Positions 55,150 to 63,589 of a DNA stretch of 64,000 nt are shown here, piece by piece. The position numbers and the translations under genes were made by a program. Source of the stretch: Novosphingobium nitrogenifigens DSM 19370 (GTDB lineage: Bacteria > Pseudomonadota > Alphaproteobacteria > Sphingomonadales > Sphingomonadaceae); the NCBI RefSeq assembly GCF_000192575.1, contig NZ_GL876926.1, forward strand, positions 585,929 to 649,928. The letters are read 5' to 3'. Below the pieces are notes generated by a model. The model was not told where the DNA came from. It saw only the letters and a program-made list of their open reading frames with translations, and ran no database searches. Within the stretch, counting starts at the first letter, position 1, and the number at the start of each line of letters is the position of its first letter.

Positions 55150-56199
55150 ATGGCCGGTGCGCTGGAAGGATTGACCGTCATTGAATTCGCCGGGATCGGC
55201 CCGGGGCCTTTTGCCTGCATGATGCTGGCCGATCACGGGGCACGGGTTATCCGGATCGAGCGCCCCGGCGTTGCGGGCAAAGTGGGGGACGGGGGAAATC
55301 GCGACATTCTCAATCGCAATCGCAAACGGCTGGTGCTCGACATGAAGGATCCCCGATCGCTGGCCCGGATCCGCGATCTCGTTCGCGATGCCGATGCTCT
55401 GGTCGAAGGCTTTCGCCCTGGCGTCATGGAGCGGCTGGGGCTGGGGCCTGAGGTTCTGCTCAAGGACAATCCGCGCCTTGTCTATGGCCGCATGACCGGT
55501 TGGGGACAGGACGGGCCGATGGCGGCGCGTGCTGGGCACGACATCAATTACATCGCGCTTTCAGGCGCGCTGCACACGTATGGACCCGCCGGTGAAAAGC
55601 CGGTCTTTCCGGTCAATGCCGTCGGCGATTTCGGCGGCGGCGGCATGATGATGGCATTCGGCATCATGGCGGCGGTCTTTTCGGCGCAGCGAACCGGCAA
55701 GGGGCAGGTGGTCGATTGCGCCATGGTCGATGGTGCGGCGATCCTGTCGGCGATGACCTGGAGCTTTTACGGCAACGGGCAATGGCGGGACCGGCGCGGT
55801 GTCAACCTGCTCGACGGCGGTACGCATTTCTATGACACGTACGAAACCGCCGACGGGAAATGGATTTCGGTCGGTTCGATCGAGCCGCAGTTTTATGCGC
55901 TGCTTCTGGAAAAGACCGGGTTTGCCGACGATCCCGCATTCGAGGTGCAGATGAACCCCGCCTTGTGGCCGGGGTTGAAGGCGCGGCTGGCGGCCTTGTT
56001 CCTGACCAGGACACGGGCGGAATGGTGCGCTGTGTTCGACGGGACCGATGCCTGCGTCGTTCCCGTCCTGAGCCTGAGCGAGGCGCCCGGTCATCCGCAC
56101 AATGCCGCGCGCGGGACATTCGTCGAAGAGGACGGGATGGTCATGCCGGCGCCGGCGCCCCGGTTCTCGGAAACGCCGGCCGCAAAACCCCGGTTATAG
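55150..56199 (+). CDS. Alpha-methylacyl-CoA racemase-like CoA-transferase family III protein
   Basis: A 349-residue member of the CaiB/BaiF family closest in style to alpha-methylacyl-CoA racemase. The catalytic H and D of Amacr are recognisable in AGHDINYIALSGALH and in VNAVGDFGGGGMMM, and the SIEPQFYALLLEKTG segment carries the conserved Glu. Amacr interconverts the 2R and 2S forms of branched acyl-CoA so beta-oxidation can proceed. A CoA-transferase cannot be fully excluded. It is followed by a convergent DUF475 gene two bases beyond its stop. Confidence 0.85.
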   Translation: MAGALEGLTVIEFAGIGPGPFACMMLADHGARVIRIERPGVAGKVGDGGNRDILNRNRKRLVLDMKDPRSLARIRDLVRDADALVEGFRPGVMERLGLGPEVLLKDNPRLVYGRMTGWGQDGPMAARAGHDINYIALSGALHTYGPAGEKPVFPVNAVGDFGGGGMMMAFGIMAAVFSAQRTGKGQVVDCAMVDGAAILSAMTWSFYGNGQWRDRRGVNLLDGGTHFYDTYETADGKWISVGSIEPQFYALLLEKTGFADDPAFEVQMNPALWPGLKARLAALFLTRTRAEWCAVFDGTDACVVPVLSLSEAPGHPHNAARGTFVEEDGMVMPAPAPRFSETPAAKPRL

Positions 56200-56201
56200 G
56201 A

Positions 56202-57239
56202 TCAGGCCGCCTCGCGCCGGTTCGCGCGGAGCGAGGACCAGAGCGAAACCCCGATCAGCGCCGCCCCGATCAGGCCAGTCACCGTTTCGGGCACTTCGAC
56301 GCGGGGGGAAAGCAGCATGATCGTACCCAGCGCGACGATGGCCCAGAACGCTCCGTGTTCGAGATAGCGGTATTCGTTGAGCGTGCCCTGACGCACCAGC
56401 AACAGCGTGATCGAGCGGACGAACATCGCGCCGACCGACAGGCCGATGGCGATGATGACCATGTTGTTGGACAAGGCAAAGGCGCCGATCACCCCGTCGA
56501 AGCTGAACGATGCATCAAGCACGTTGAGGTAGATGAACCCGCCAAGTCCCGACTTCATGGCAAGGCCGGCTGCCCTGCGCGCTTCCTCGCGGGCCTCGAG
56601 CACGGTTCCGATCCCCTCGACCAGAACGAAGGCGACGATCCCGCCGATCCCGGCTTCTATGAATTCCAGCGCCTCGTGCGCGGGCAGGAAACGGGCGATC
56701 ACCGACATGGCGACGAGCAGCAGGGCGATTTCGGCCGCGCGGATGGTGGCGATGGCAACCAGATGCCGTTCCAGCCAGCCGATCCAGTGCACCGTCTTTT
56801 CCGGATTGACGAAGTAGGTCATGCCGACCAGCGCGAGGAACGCGCCGCCAAAGCCGGAAATGGCAATATGCGCGCTGCTCACGATCTGTTCGTAGCGTGC
56901 CGGTTCGGTCAGCGAGAGCTTGAGCGCGTCGATCGGCCCGAGCCCCGCCGCCAGCGCGACGATCACCAGCGGAAAGAGAATGCGCATGCCGAACACCGCG
57001 AACAGCATGCCCCATGTGAGGAAGCGGCGCTGCCAGATGTCGTCCATTTCCGACAGGACGGCGGCATTGACCACCGCATTGTCGAACGAGAGCGAGATTT
57101 CGAGCACCGCCAGGACGATGACGACCCAGATCAGCCCCGCCGTGGCTCCGACCGATCCGGTCAGGAACCAGCCATAGGCAAGAGTGGCGAACAGCGCGGC
57201 AATGGTGAACAGCAGCGATCCGGTAAACTGGCGCAGCAA
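56202..57239 (-). CDS. DUF475 (TerC-like) membrane protein
   Basis: A 345-residue membrane protein with about nine helices. The acidic pattern EISLSFDNAVVNA and the second SFSFDGVIGAFALSNN are the metal-binding signature shared with TerC, which protects against tellurite or manganese stress. The start is a TTG at 57239: the frame has no ATG near, the next codons MLRQFTGSLLF fit the family and a GGAG lies six or seven bases upstream. Its function is unknown. It lies 38 bp behind panB and may be cotranscribed. Confidence 0.85.
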   Translation of the reverse strand: MLRQFTGSLLFTIAALFATLAYGWFLTGSVGATAGLIWVVIVLAVLEISLSFDNAVVNAAVLSEMDDIWQRRFLTWGMLFAVFGMRILFPLVIVALAAGLGPIDALKLSLTEPARYEQIVSSAHIAISGFGGAFLALVGMTYFVNPEKTVHWIGWLERHLVAIATIRAAEIALLLVAMSVIARFLPAHEALEFIEAGIGGIVAFVLVEGIGTVLEAREEARRAAGLAMKSGLGGFIYLNVLDASFSFDGVIGAFALSNNMVIIAIGLSVGAMFVRSITLLLVRQGTLNEYRYLEHGAFWAIVALGTIMLLSPRVEVPETVTGLIGAALIGVSLWSSLRANRREAA

Positions 57240-57277
57240 GATGAACTCCGGAAATGGAAAAGAGGACGGTCCGACCG

Positions 57278-58162
57278 TCAGCCTAGCTTGCTGCCGCGCG
57301 GTTGGTAAGTCTGTTCCTGTCCCGGAAACGTGCGTGCACGCACTTCGTCTGCATAACGCGCGGCTGCCGAGCCGATGGTTTCGGCGAGGTTTTCGTAAAC
57401 CTTGACGAAACGGGGGACTCGTTCGAACACGCCGAGCATGTCCTCGGTCACCAGAACCTGCCCGTCGCAGCGGGCCGAGGCGCCGATGCCGATGGTCGGG
57501 CAGGAGACCGCTTCGGTGATCGCGACCGCGACGGGCTCGACCACCCCCTCGATCACGATGGCAAAGGCGCCCGCCTGTTCGAGTGCCCGGGCATCGCCCA
57601 GGATCTTTGCGGCTTCGGCTTCGCTGCGGCCGCGCGCGCCATAGCCGCCCAGCACGTTGACGGCCTGTGGCGTAAGGCCGACATGGCCCATGACCGGAAT
57701 GCCCCGGCGAACGAGGAAATCGACCGTTTCGGCCATGGCTTCGCCGCCTTCGAGCTTGATCGCGGCGCAACCGGTTTCCTTCATCACCCGCGCCGCGCTT
57801 GCAAAGGCCGCTTCGGGCGAGCCTTCATACGTGCCGAACGGCATGTCGACGATGACGGCGGCGTGATAGCTGCCGCGAACGACCGCAGCGCCATGGGCGA
57901 TCATCATGTCGAGCGTGACCGGCACGCTCGAGGGCAGGCCATAGATGACCTGTCCTAGCGAATCCCCGACCAGCAGCAGGTCGCAATGCGCGTCGAGCAA
58001 TTGCGCCTGACGCGCGGTATAGGCGGTCAGCATCACGATCGGCTCGGCCGTCGTTCCGTCCACTTTGCGTTGGCGGATCGCGGGAACGGTCAACCGCTTC
58101 ATCGGCGCCGGAGTGGGGTGCGCACGACTGGTCGATGTATCGAGCTGATAGGTGGTGGACAT
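57278..58162 (-). CDS. panB: 3-methyl-2-oxobutanoate hydroxymethyltransferase
   Basis: A 294-residue enzyme that starts pantothenate (vitamin B5, CoA) synthesis by adding a hydroxymethyl group from methylene-tetrahydrofolate. Landmarks are [55 protein letters not shown] and IGIGAS, with the metal and substrate Asp and Glu residues. The start at 58162 has a GGGAGAAGG site. PanC is not adjacent. Confidence 0.95.
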   Translation of the reverse strand: MSTTYQLDTSTSRAHPTPAPMKRLTVPAIRQRKVDGTTAEPIVMLTAYTARQAQLLDAHCDLLLVGDSLGQVIYGLPSSVPVTLDMMIAHGAAVVRGSYHAAVIVDMPFGTYEGSPEAAFASAARVMKETGCAAIKLEGGEAMAETVDFLVRRGIPVMGHVGLTPQAVNVLGGYGARGRSEAEAAKILGDARALEQAGAFAIVIEGVVEPVAVAITEAVSCPTIGIGASARCDGQVLVTEDMLGVFERVPRFVKVYENLAETIGSAAARYADEVRARTFPGQEQTYQPRGSKLG

Positions 58163-58431
58163 GACGCAGCCTTCTCCCGGTTGTTTGCCGCGACGTAAAA
58201 CGGGCGTCGCTTGCGGGCAAGTCCGACCCGAGTGTATCCCCGAATGTACCTTTGTCGGGACGAAGATCGGTGGATCGCCTCCAAAAAGCACTTTTCCGCG
58301 GGCGACCATGCCGCTAGCGTCGATCGCCATAACCTGGTTTCCGTTGCAACCGGGCTCGCGCCAAGTACGCTGAGGTGGGGCGTTTTGCGTTCCGCAGGGG
58401 GGCTTGCGACGGACCAAGGCAGGAGAATTCA

Positions 58432-59952
58432 ATGTTCGGTCGCGTCAAATCACTCGACGCCATTCTTGCCACTGCCGAGAAGAAATCGCTGCATCGTTCT
58501 CTCGGCGCCTTTCAGCTCACCATGCTCGGGGTGGGTGCCGTCATCGGCACCGGGATCTTCGTGCTGACCGCCGAAGCCGCGCAAAAGGCTGGGCCGGGCA
58601 TGATGCTCAGCTTCGTCATCGCCGGTTTCGTCTGCGCGGTCGCGGCCCTGTGCTATGCTGAAATGGCCTCGATGGTGCCGGTTTCGGGTTCGGCCTATAC
58701 CTACAGCTATGCCGTCATGGGCGAGCTGATCGCATGGATGGTCGGCTGGGCTCTTATCCTTGAATACGCGATCGCGGCAGGCGCGGTTTCGGTCGGATGG
58801 TCCGGCTATATGGTCGGTTTCATCCAGAACTCGTTCCATATAACCGTCCCGCTCGAATTCGTGCGCGGGCCGTTCGACGGCGGGATCATCAATCTTCCGG
58901 CCATGGCGATTTCCGGGATCATCACCGTGCTGCTGGTTCTGGGCACCAAGGAAAGCGCCACGGTCAACGCGGTTCTGGTCGCGATCAAGATCGGTGCGCT
59001 GTCGCTTTTCGTCGCGCTGACCATTCCGGTCATCCGCAGCGGGCAGTTCACGCCTTTCGCACCGCTCGGTTTTTCCGGGATTTCCGGGGCGGCTGCGTCG
59101 ATCTTCTTTGCCTATGTCGGTTTCGACGCGGTCTCGACGGCGGCCGAGGAAACAACCAATCCCCAACGCAACATGCCGATCGGCCTGATCGGCAGCCTTG
59201 CGATCTGTACCGTGTTCTACATGCTGGTCGCGGCCGGGGTGATCGGGACCGTCGGCGCCCAACCGGTCTTTGGCGCGGGTCATGTCGCGCTCGATCCGGG
59301 CACGCCCGAATTGTCGCGGGCCTGCTCGCTCATCCATGACAACGCGGTCGTCTGTTCCAAGGAGGCGCTCGCCTGGACCTTGCGCGAAGTGGGCTATCCC
59401 TTCGTCGGCTGGCTGGTCGGCGCGGCGGCCATTCTGGCGCTGCCCTCGGTCATCCTGATGATGATGTTCGGCCAGACCCGCATCTTCTTCGTGATGAGCC
59501 GCGACGGCCTCCTGCCGGAATTCTTTTCCAAGGTTCATCCCAAGTTCCACACGCCCCACGTCATCACCGTGCTGACGGGGCTCTTCGTCGCGTTGTTCTC
59601 GGCGTTCTTCCCGGTCGGCCTGCTGGCCGACGTGTCGAACTCGGGCACGCTGTTCGCTTTCGCTGCGGTTTCGATTGCGGTGCTGGTGCTGCGCCGGACG
59701 GACCCTTCGCGTCGCCGTCCGTTCCGCACGCCTGCGGTGTGGGTGATTGCGCCGATTTCGATCCTGGGCTGCCTCTATCTTTTCATCAGCCTGTCGCAGG
59801 CGACGATGATGCTGTTCGTCGGCTGGGCCGCAGCCGGCCTCGTGGTCTATTACGGCTATAGCCGCAATCGCAGCCATGTGGGGCGCGGGCTGGTCGAACT
59901 GCACGAAGGCGACAGCGACGTGCCGCCGTCCTCGGTGCCGCCGATCGCCTGA
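58432..59952 (+). CDS. APC-family amino acid permease
   Basis: A 506-residue secondary transporter of the amino acid/polyamine/organocation family, with about 12 to 14 helices. The first helix break is [15 protein letters not shown], followed by [19 protein letters not shown] and [16 protein letters not shown], as in the cationic amino acid transporter (CAT) subgroup. The ATG at 58432 has an AGGAGAA site. It is divergent from panB and ends in a strong terminator. The substrate is probably a cationic or neutral amino acid. Confidence 0.88.
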   Translation: MFGRVKSLDAILATAEKKSLHRSLGAFQLTMLGVGAVIGTGIFVLTAEAAQKAGPGMMLSFVIAGFVCAVAALCYAEMASMVPVSGSAYTYSYAVMGELIAWMVGWALILEYAIAAGAVSVGWSGYMVGFIQNSFHITVPLEFVRGPFDGGIINLPAMAISGIITVLLVLGTKESATVNAVLVAIKIGALSLFVALTIPVIRSGQFTPFAPLGFSGISGAAASIFFAYVGFDAVSTAAEETTNPQRNMPIGLIGSLAICTVFYMLVAAGVIGTVGAQPVFGAGHVALDPGTPELSRACSLIHDNAVVCSKEALAWTLREVGYPFVGWLVGAAAILALPSVILMMMFGQTRIFFVMSRDGLLPEFFSKVHPKFHTPHVITVLTGLFVALFSAFFPVGLLADVSNSGTLFAFAAVSIAVLVLRRTDPSRRRPFRTPAVWVIAPISILGCLYLFISLSQATMMLFVGWAAAGLVVYYGYSRNRSHVGRGLVELHEGDSDVPPSSVPPIA

Positions 59953-59971
59953 GGTTCATCGGCAGCAGGCT

Positions 59972-60014
59972 AAAAAAGGCCGGGAAACGCGACGGGCGTT
60001 TCCCGGCCTTTTTT
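59972..60014. terminator. Strong bidirectional rho-independent terminator
   Basis: A 19-base perfect stem (59972-59990 with 59996-60014), with six A on one side and six T on the other and a five-base loop. It lies between the permease gene and the convergent gene at 60019-60468, serving both. Confidence 0.95.
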
Positions 60015-60018
60015 GCAT

Positions 60019-60468
60019 TCAACTGTAGCGGTGGCGGGCGTAGATGACGAAACCGACTGGTGCGTGCGTGAAATGCAGGACCGGCAGGTGTTCGGGACCA
60101 CTGTTGTCCACGGTCGGATAGGCCGTTGCCGGGTCGATATATTCCCCGCGCAGTTCGATCGGCATGCCTTCGGCAAGGTCGGGAATCGCCTCGGCAAGCC
60201 CGTCCTCGTCGCCGAAACGGATGGCGACGAACATGCGCGCGCCGATCTGCGGGGCTTTGTCGGCGGGCAACCCGGCAAAGGCGATCAGACGGGTGACGAT
60301 GACGATCAGGTGCTGGTGCTGGGCGCCGTGGTGATGCTCGTTGCCGGGCAGGACGTGCGCGATTACGGCATCGACATGGGCCAGGGGCGCACCGAGCGAG
60401 CCGCGAAACGCGTGATGGGCCAGGGGCGCTGCGGCATTCGATGACGGTGGCTGGACGTCCGGACTCAT
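60019..60468 (-). CDS. Protein of unknown function, possibly DUF3465-like
   Basis: A 149-residue protein, no signal peptide. A central region reading AHVLPGNEHHHGAQHQHLIVIV followed by GMPIELRGEYIDPA, and an end with LPVLHFTHAPVGFVIYARH, look like a small beta-barrel of the DUF3465 type, but this is a guess. The His-rich GNEHHHGAQHQH may bind a metal. The start at 60468 is chosen among several; a GTG at 60522 would put the start right at the LexA box. It is divergent from imuA with a LexA box between. Confidence 0.5.
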   Translation of the reverse strand: MSPDVQPPSSNAAAPLAHHAFRGSLGAPLAHVDAVIAHVLPGNEHHHGAQHQHLIVIVTRLIAFAGLPADKAPQIGARMFVAIRFGDEDGLAEAIPDLAEGMPIELRGEYIDPATAYPTVDNSGPEHLPVLHFTHAPVGFVIYARHRYS

Positions 60469-60516
60469 GCAGGGTGATTGGCTGATCGGGGTGGGGGAAG
60501 GCAAGGGGGCATGCTC

Positions 60517-60545
60517 TTGCACACGGGGTGGGATGGAACATAATA
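60517..60545 (+). promoter_or_regulatory. Sigma70-type promoter of imuA
   Basis: TTGCAC (60517-60522) and ATAATA/CATAAT (60539-60545) with 16-17 bp spacing. The LexA box at 60536-60550 covers the -10 element, so LexA would block RNA polymerase. Confidence 0.6.
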
Positions 60546-60550
60546 AGAAC
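60536..60550. promoter_or_regulatory. LexA (SOS) box of imuA
   Basis: GAAC-N7-GAAC, the alphaproteobacterial LexA operator (GTTC-N7-GTTC on the other strand). It lies 45 bases before the imuA ATG and 67 bases from the start of the divergent gene, so it could control both. Confidence 0.85.
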
Positions 60551-60595
60551 GAATGAAGTGATTCGCGATTTGCGCGGATCAGGACACGAGCGCCG

Positions 60596-61363
60596 ATGAC
60601 TCCAGTTTCGCTTCCCAGGATCGATCGTTCCGCGCATTGGCAGCCGGGGCTGGGCGATGCCTGTCGCCATGTCGAGATTTTCGCGTCCGCCGACGAGGCG
60701 AGCGGGGCTGGACTGGCTCTGGCTTTCGCTCTCGATGCGGCGCGGGAAAGCGCCGATCATCGGCCCTGGCTGTGGGTCCAGGACAAAACCGCGATTCGCC
60801 TTTCCGGGCGTCCCTATCGTCCCGGCCTTCCCGAAGGCTTGCGCCATCGCCTGTTGCATGTCGCGGCGGACCGGCCCGAGGATGCACTTTTTGCGCTTGA
60901 GGAAGGGCTGCGGTGTCGCGACCTTGCCTTTGTCATCGGCGAGATTGCGGGCAACCCGACATCTCTCGATTTTACGGCGTCGCGACGGCTTAGCCTGGCT
61001 GCGGAAAAGCATGGGGTACCGCTTTGGCTGGTGCGGCTGTCGGCCCGGCATGATCTGGGATCGGCCCGGATGCGATGGGACGTCGACAGCGTTTCAAGCC
61101 CGCCGCCGCGCTGGAACCGGGACGCTCCGGGTGCGCCCTGCTGGCGTGCCCGGCTTTTCCGCGCGCATACCTTCCAACCCGGACAATGGGTGCTCGGCCA
61201 TGATGGAGAGGCGAACCGGCTTGTCGCAGTCAGGGCAGTCGCAGTCAGGGCAGGAGAAGACGAAGGCGCCTGCACATCGGGAGCCGCCGCCGCGCCGGAT
61301 CATGGCGATCTGGTGCAGGGCGCTGGCGATCGACCGCTGGAGGCTGAACCACGCCGGGCCTGA
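60596..61363 (+). CDS. imuA: ImuA, translesion synthesis accessory protein
   Basis: A 255-residue protein recognised as ImuA by its place directly before imuB and by its RecA-like/SulA-like segments (ASGAGLALAFALDAARESADHR style helix, LWVQDKTAIRL and VIGEIAGNPTSLD). It works with ImuB and DnaE2 in error-prone repair of damaged DNA. The promoter and LexA box upstream mark it as SOS-induced. Its last 161 bases overlap the start of imuB in another frame. No Walker A motif is clearly visible. Confidence 0.82.
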   Translation: MTPVSLPRIDRSAHWQPGLGDACRHVEIFASADEASGAGLALAFALDAARESADHRPWLWVQDKTAIRLSGRPYRPGLPEGLRHRLLHVAADRPEDALFALEEGLRCRDLAFVIGEIAGNPTSLDFTASRRLSLAAEKHGVPLWLVRLSARHDLGSARMRWDVDSVSSPPPRWNRDAPGAPCWRARLFRAHTFQPGQWVLGHDGEANRLVAVRAVAVRAGEDEGACTSGAAAAPDHGDLVQGAGDRPLEAEPRRA

Positions 61364-62861
61364 AAACGCGAAAGCCGGGACGAACGATCATGGCGAGGCT
61401 CCGATCGTCCTGGTCGGAGAGACTGCCCACGGACCGCGCATCGCGGCGGCGTCACGGGCAGCCATGGCGGCGGGCGCGCAACCGGGCATGTTGCTGGCCG
61501 ACGCGCGCGCCTTGTGCCCGCACCTTGTCGTGCATCCGTCCGATCCGCCCGGCGACCGCGCCTTTCTGGAAAACCTGGCTCTCTGGGCACAACGCTGGGG
61601 GCCGTGGAGCGCGCTTGACCTGCCCGATGGCCTTGTCGTCGATGTCACGGGGGTGGCGCATCTGTTTGGAGGAGAAGCGGCGCTGTTGGCCGACGCGGCG
61701 GCGTCCTTTGCGGGACGCGGGCTGACCGTGCGTCTGGCGGTTGCGCCTACGGCGGGGGCCGCCTGGGGACTGGCGCATTACGGGCCGGATCGAACCAGTC
61801 TTTCTGCCGATGCCGGAGTGTTGAAAGGGCTGGCCCCTTTGCCGGTGGCGGCCTTGCGGCTGGATGCCGATGTCGTGCTGCTACTCGAACGGCTGGGATT
61901 GAAACGGATCGGCGACCTTGCCGAAATCGGGCGTGCGGCGCTGGCACGACGGTTTCGCGACCGCCGTTCTCCTGCGGCCAACCCGTTGATGCGGCTCGAT
62001 CAGTTGCTGGGACGGATGCCCGAGCCGATCCTGCCGGTTCTGGCCGCTCCCTTGCCGATGGTGCAGCAACGGTTGATGGAGCCGGTGCGGCATCGCGCCT
62101 TGCTCGATCGGGTGGTAGAGGATCTGGCCTGCGCACTGGTCCGCAGGCTGGAGGAACAGGGGCAGGGGGCTAGGCGTCTCGATCTCGCCTTGTGGAAAGT
62201 CGATGGCGATGTGCTGTTCCGTCGGCTCGAACTGGCTGCTCCCACGCGAGATCCGGCTCATATGACGCGGCTTTTTGCCGGGAAGCTCGACGATCTCGAT
62301 GCCGGGTTCGGGATCGAGCTGGTGCGCCTTGCTGCGCCATGGGCCGAACCGCTGGCGCTGACCCAGTCCGATCTCGATGCCGCTGCCCAAACGCATGGGA
62401 CCAGCCTTGCCGCCTGTATCGACCGGCTGAGCATGAGGCTGGGCGCAGAGGCAGTGCGTACACCCGTGCCCCATGCCAGCCACATGCCCGAACGGGCCCA
62501 GCGCTGGGCCCCGCCACTCGGAAACGTCGCGCTGCAGGAAGGGCTGGAGAAGGGTATCGTGCCGTCCGGTCGCCCGCTCAAGCTGCTCGACCGGGCCGAG
62601 CCGATCGCGGTGATCTATGAGGCACCCGACGGTTTGCCCCGCCTGTTCCGTTGGCGGGGACACGTTCACGAGATCGCCCGAGCCGAAGGGCCCGAACGGA
62701 TCGCGCCCGAATGGTGGCGGGAAAAGGGTGGCGCACGCCTGCGCGACTATTACCGGATCGAGGACAGCGCCGGACGTCGCTATTGGATCTATCGTCGCGG
62801 ACTGCCCGGGGATGGTCGCGGCGGCGCGCCCGAATGGTTCCTGCAAGGACTGTGTGCCTGA
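61203..62861 (+). CDS. imuB: ImuB, Y-family DNA polymerase-like protein
   Basis: A 552-residue Y-family polymerase homologue. The N-terminal fingers/palm part has GVAHLFGG and GLTVRLAVAPTAGAAWGLAHYG, and the C-terminal third ends YYRIEDSAGRRYWIYRRGLPGD, the ImuB C-terminal signature. ImuB lacks the full catalytic carboxylates of active polymerases and acts as a clamp-binding hub for DnaE2. The ATG at 61203 is chosen because the N-terminal PPPRRIMAIWC segment is normally preceded by residues; 61302 is an alternative. dnaE2 does not follow within the window; two other genes do. Confidence 0.88.
   Translation: MERRTGLSQSGQSQSGQEKTKAPAHREPPPRRIMAIWCRALAIDRWRLNHAGPENAKAGTNDHGEAPIVLVGETAHGPRIAAASRAAMAAGAQPGMLLADARALCPHLVVHPSDPPGDRAFLENLALWAQRWGPWSALDLPDGLVVDVTGVAHLFGGEAALLADAAASFAGRGLTVRLAVAPTAGAAWGLAHYGPDRTSLSADAGVLKGLAPLPVAALRLDADVVLLLERLGLKRIGDLAEIGRAALARRFRDRRSPAANPLMRLDQLLGRMPEPILPVLAAPLPMVQQRLMEPVRHRALLDRVVEDLACALVRRLEEQGQGARRLDLALWKVDGDVLFRRLELAAPTRDPAHMTRLFAGKLDDLDAGFGIELVRLAAPWAEPLALTQSDLDAAAQTHGTSLAACIDRLSMRLGAEAVRTPVPHASHMPERAQRWAPPLGNVALQEGLEKGIVPSGRPLKLLDRAEPIAVIYEAPDGLPRLFRWRGHVHEIARAEGPERIAPEWWREKGGARLRDYYRIEDSAGRRYWIYRRGLPGDGRGGAPEWFLQGLCA
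61224..61253 (+). repeat. Tandem 15-bp repeat in the imuA/imuB overlap
   Basis: The unit TCGCAGTCAGGGCAG occurs twice in a row. Because 15 is a multiple of three, both reading frames stay open: imuA reads VAVRAVAVRA and imuB reads SQSGQSQSGQ. The repeat lies in the overlap and codes for a linker in both proteins. Confidence 0.9.
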
Positions 62862-62889
62862 GCGGGATGGACCCGCTTGGTATAGCGGG
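62861..62889. other. Alternative hairpins behind imuB
   Basis: AGCGGG (62861-62866), CCCGCT (62872-62877) and AGCGGG (62884-62889) can form two mutually exclusive six-base stems. They start at the imuB stop. No T-run follows, so a terminator is doubtful; an attenuator or processing site is possible. Confidence 0.35.
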
Positions 62890-63012
62890 CAGGATCATGG
62901 GCCGTGTCTTTAAGGAGATTCCCTGAGGACGGGTTTCATGCCGTGCCAATCGTCGTCATGGCAGAACGGAGAAAGGGGACACAGTCAGGGCTGGAAAGCG
63001 AAGGAGCCTTCC

Positions 63013-63483
63013 ATGACGACGATTTCCGGCACGACCAGCGCCATCGGTGCCTTGACCAGCTATTACCGCTCGCTCACCACGGGAACTTCGACCGGCTCGG
63101 CATCCTCGGATGCCACGGCATCGACCGGGACGACATCGAACAGTTCGACGCTCGATAGCGGCCTGATTTCCCTGATCGAGGGGGCGGCGAGCAGCACGAC
63201 TTCGGCCGATTCGATTTCAACCTTGCTCGGCACCAGCAGCACCGACACCTTGTCGAGCCTGCTTGGCCTTTCGGGCAGTACGACATCGAGCAGCCTGTCG
63301 AGCTTTGGCACGACCAATTCGCTCCTGACCGCAGTCAGCGCCCTTGCCGGCGGTACGACGACGAGTACCACGTCTTCAGGCACCACGACATCGGGCACCA
63401 CCACGCAGCAGCAGAAGATCCTGAGCCTGCTGTCGGATGCCTATGCGGGCGAACAGCAGAACCTGATTTCCCTCCTGCTCTGA
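63013..63483 (+). CDS. Ser/Thr-rich protein of unknown function
   Basis: A 156-residue protein in which 75 residues (48%) are Ser or Thr. It has no signal peptide, no Cys and very few charged residues. Short Leu/Ile-rich helices (LISLIEGAASS, ISTLLG, LSSLLGLSG, LLTAVSALAGG and KILSLLSDAYAGEQQNLISLLL) are set in the Ser/Thr-rich background. The ATG at 63013 has an ideal AAGGAG site six bases upstream, which argues that it is translated. It lies between imuB and a LexA-controlled radical SAM repair gene. The family is not recognised. Confidence 0.7.
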   Translation: MTTISGTTSAIGALTSYYRSLTTGTSTGSASSDATASTGTTSNSSTLDSGLISLIEGAASSTTSADSISTLLGTSSTDTLSSLLGLSGSTTSSSLSSFGTTNSLLTAVSALAGGTTTSTTSSGTTTSGTTTQQQKILSLLSDAYAGEQQNLISLLL

Positions 63484-63484
63484 A

Positions 63485-63512
63485 GCGCTGCGGGCGCAGG
63501 GGGGCGTTTTTT
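63485..63512 (+). terminator. Weak terminator behind the Ser/Thr-rich gene
   Basis: GCGC/GCGC with a five-base loop (63485-63497), a G-run, then six T at 63507-63512, directly after the stop codon. The stem is short, so this is a weak call. Confidence 0.3.
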
Positions 63513-63572
63513 CCTGAAATGTCCGGTCCGTCCATGCCTTGCCCCATTGGGCATTGGCATTGGGCAGGATTG

Positions 63573-63587
63573 GAACATATAAGGAAC
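63573..63587. promoter_or_regulatory. LexA (SOS) box of the radical SAM gene
   Basis: GAAC-N7-GAAC, only two bases before the ATG at 63590. A TTGGCA about 17 bases upstream and TATAAG inside the box form a likely promoter, so the operator overlaps both the -10 element and the ribosome site (AAGGAAC). Confidence 0.8.
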
Positions 63588-63589
63588 AA

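Noticed and set aside
55860..57308. A 482-codon plus-strand frame across the racemase end and DUF475 gene
   Set aside because: Its product is low-complexity Arg/Asp/Glu/His and crosses two real, convergent genes.
58450..59904. A 484-codon minus-strand frame opposite the APC permease
   Set aside because: The permease frame has membrane helices and family motifs; the opposite frame is only charged residues.
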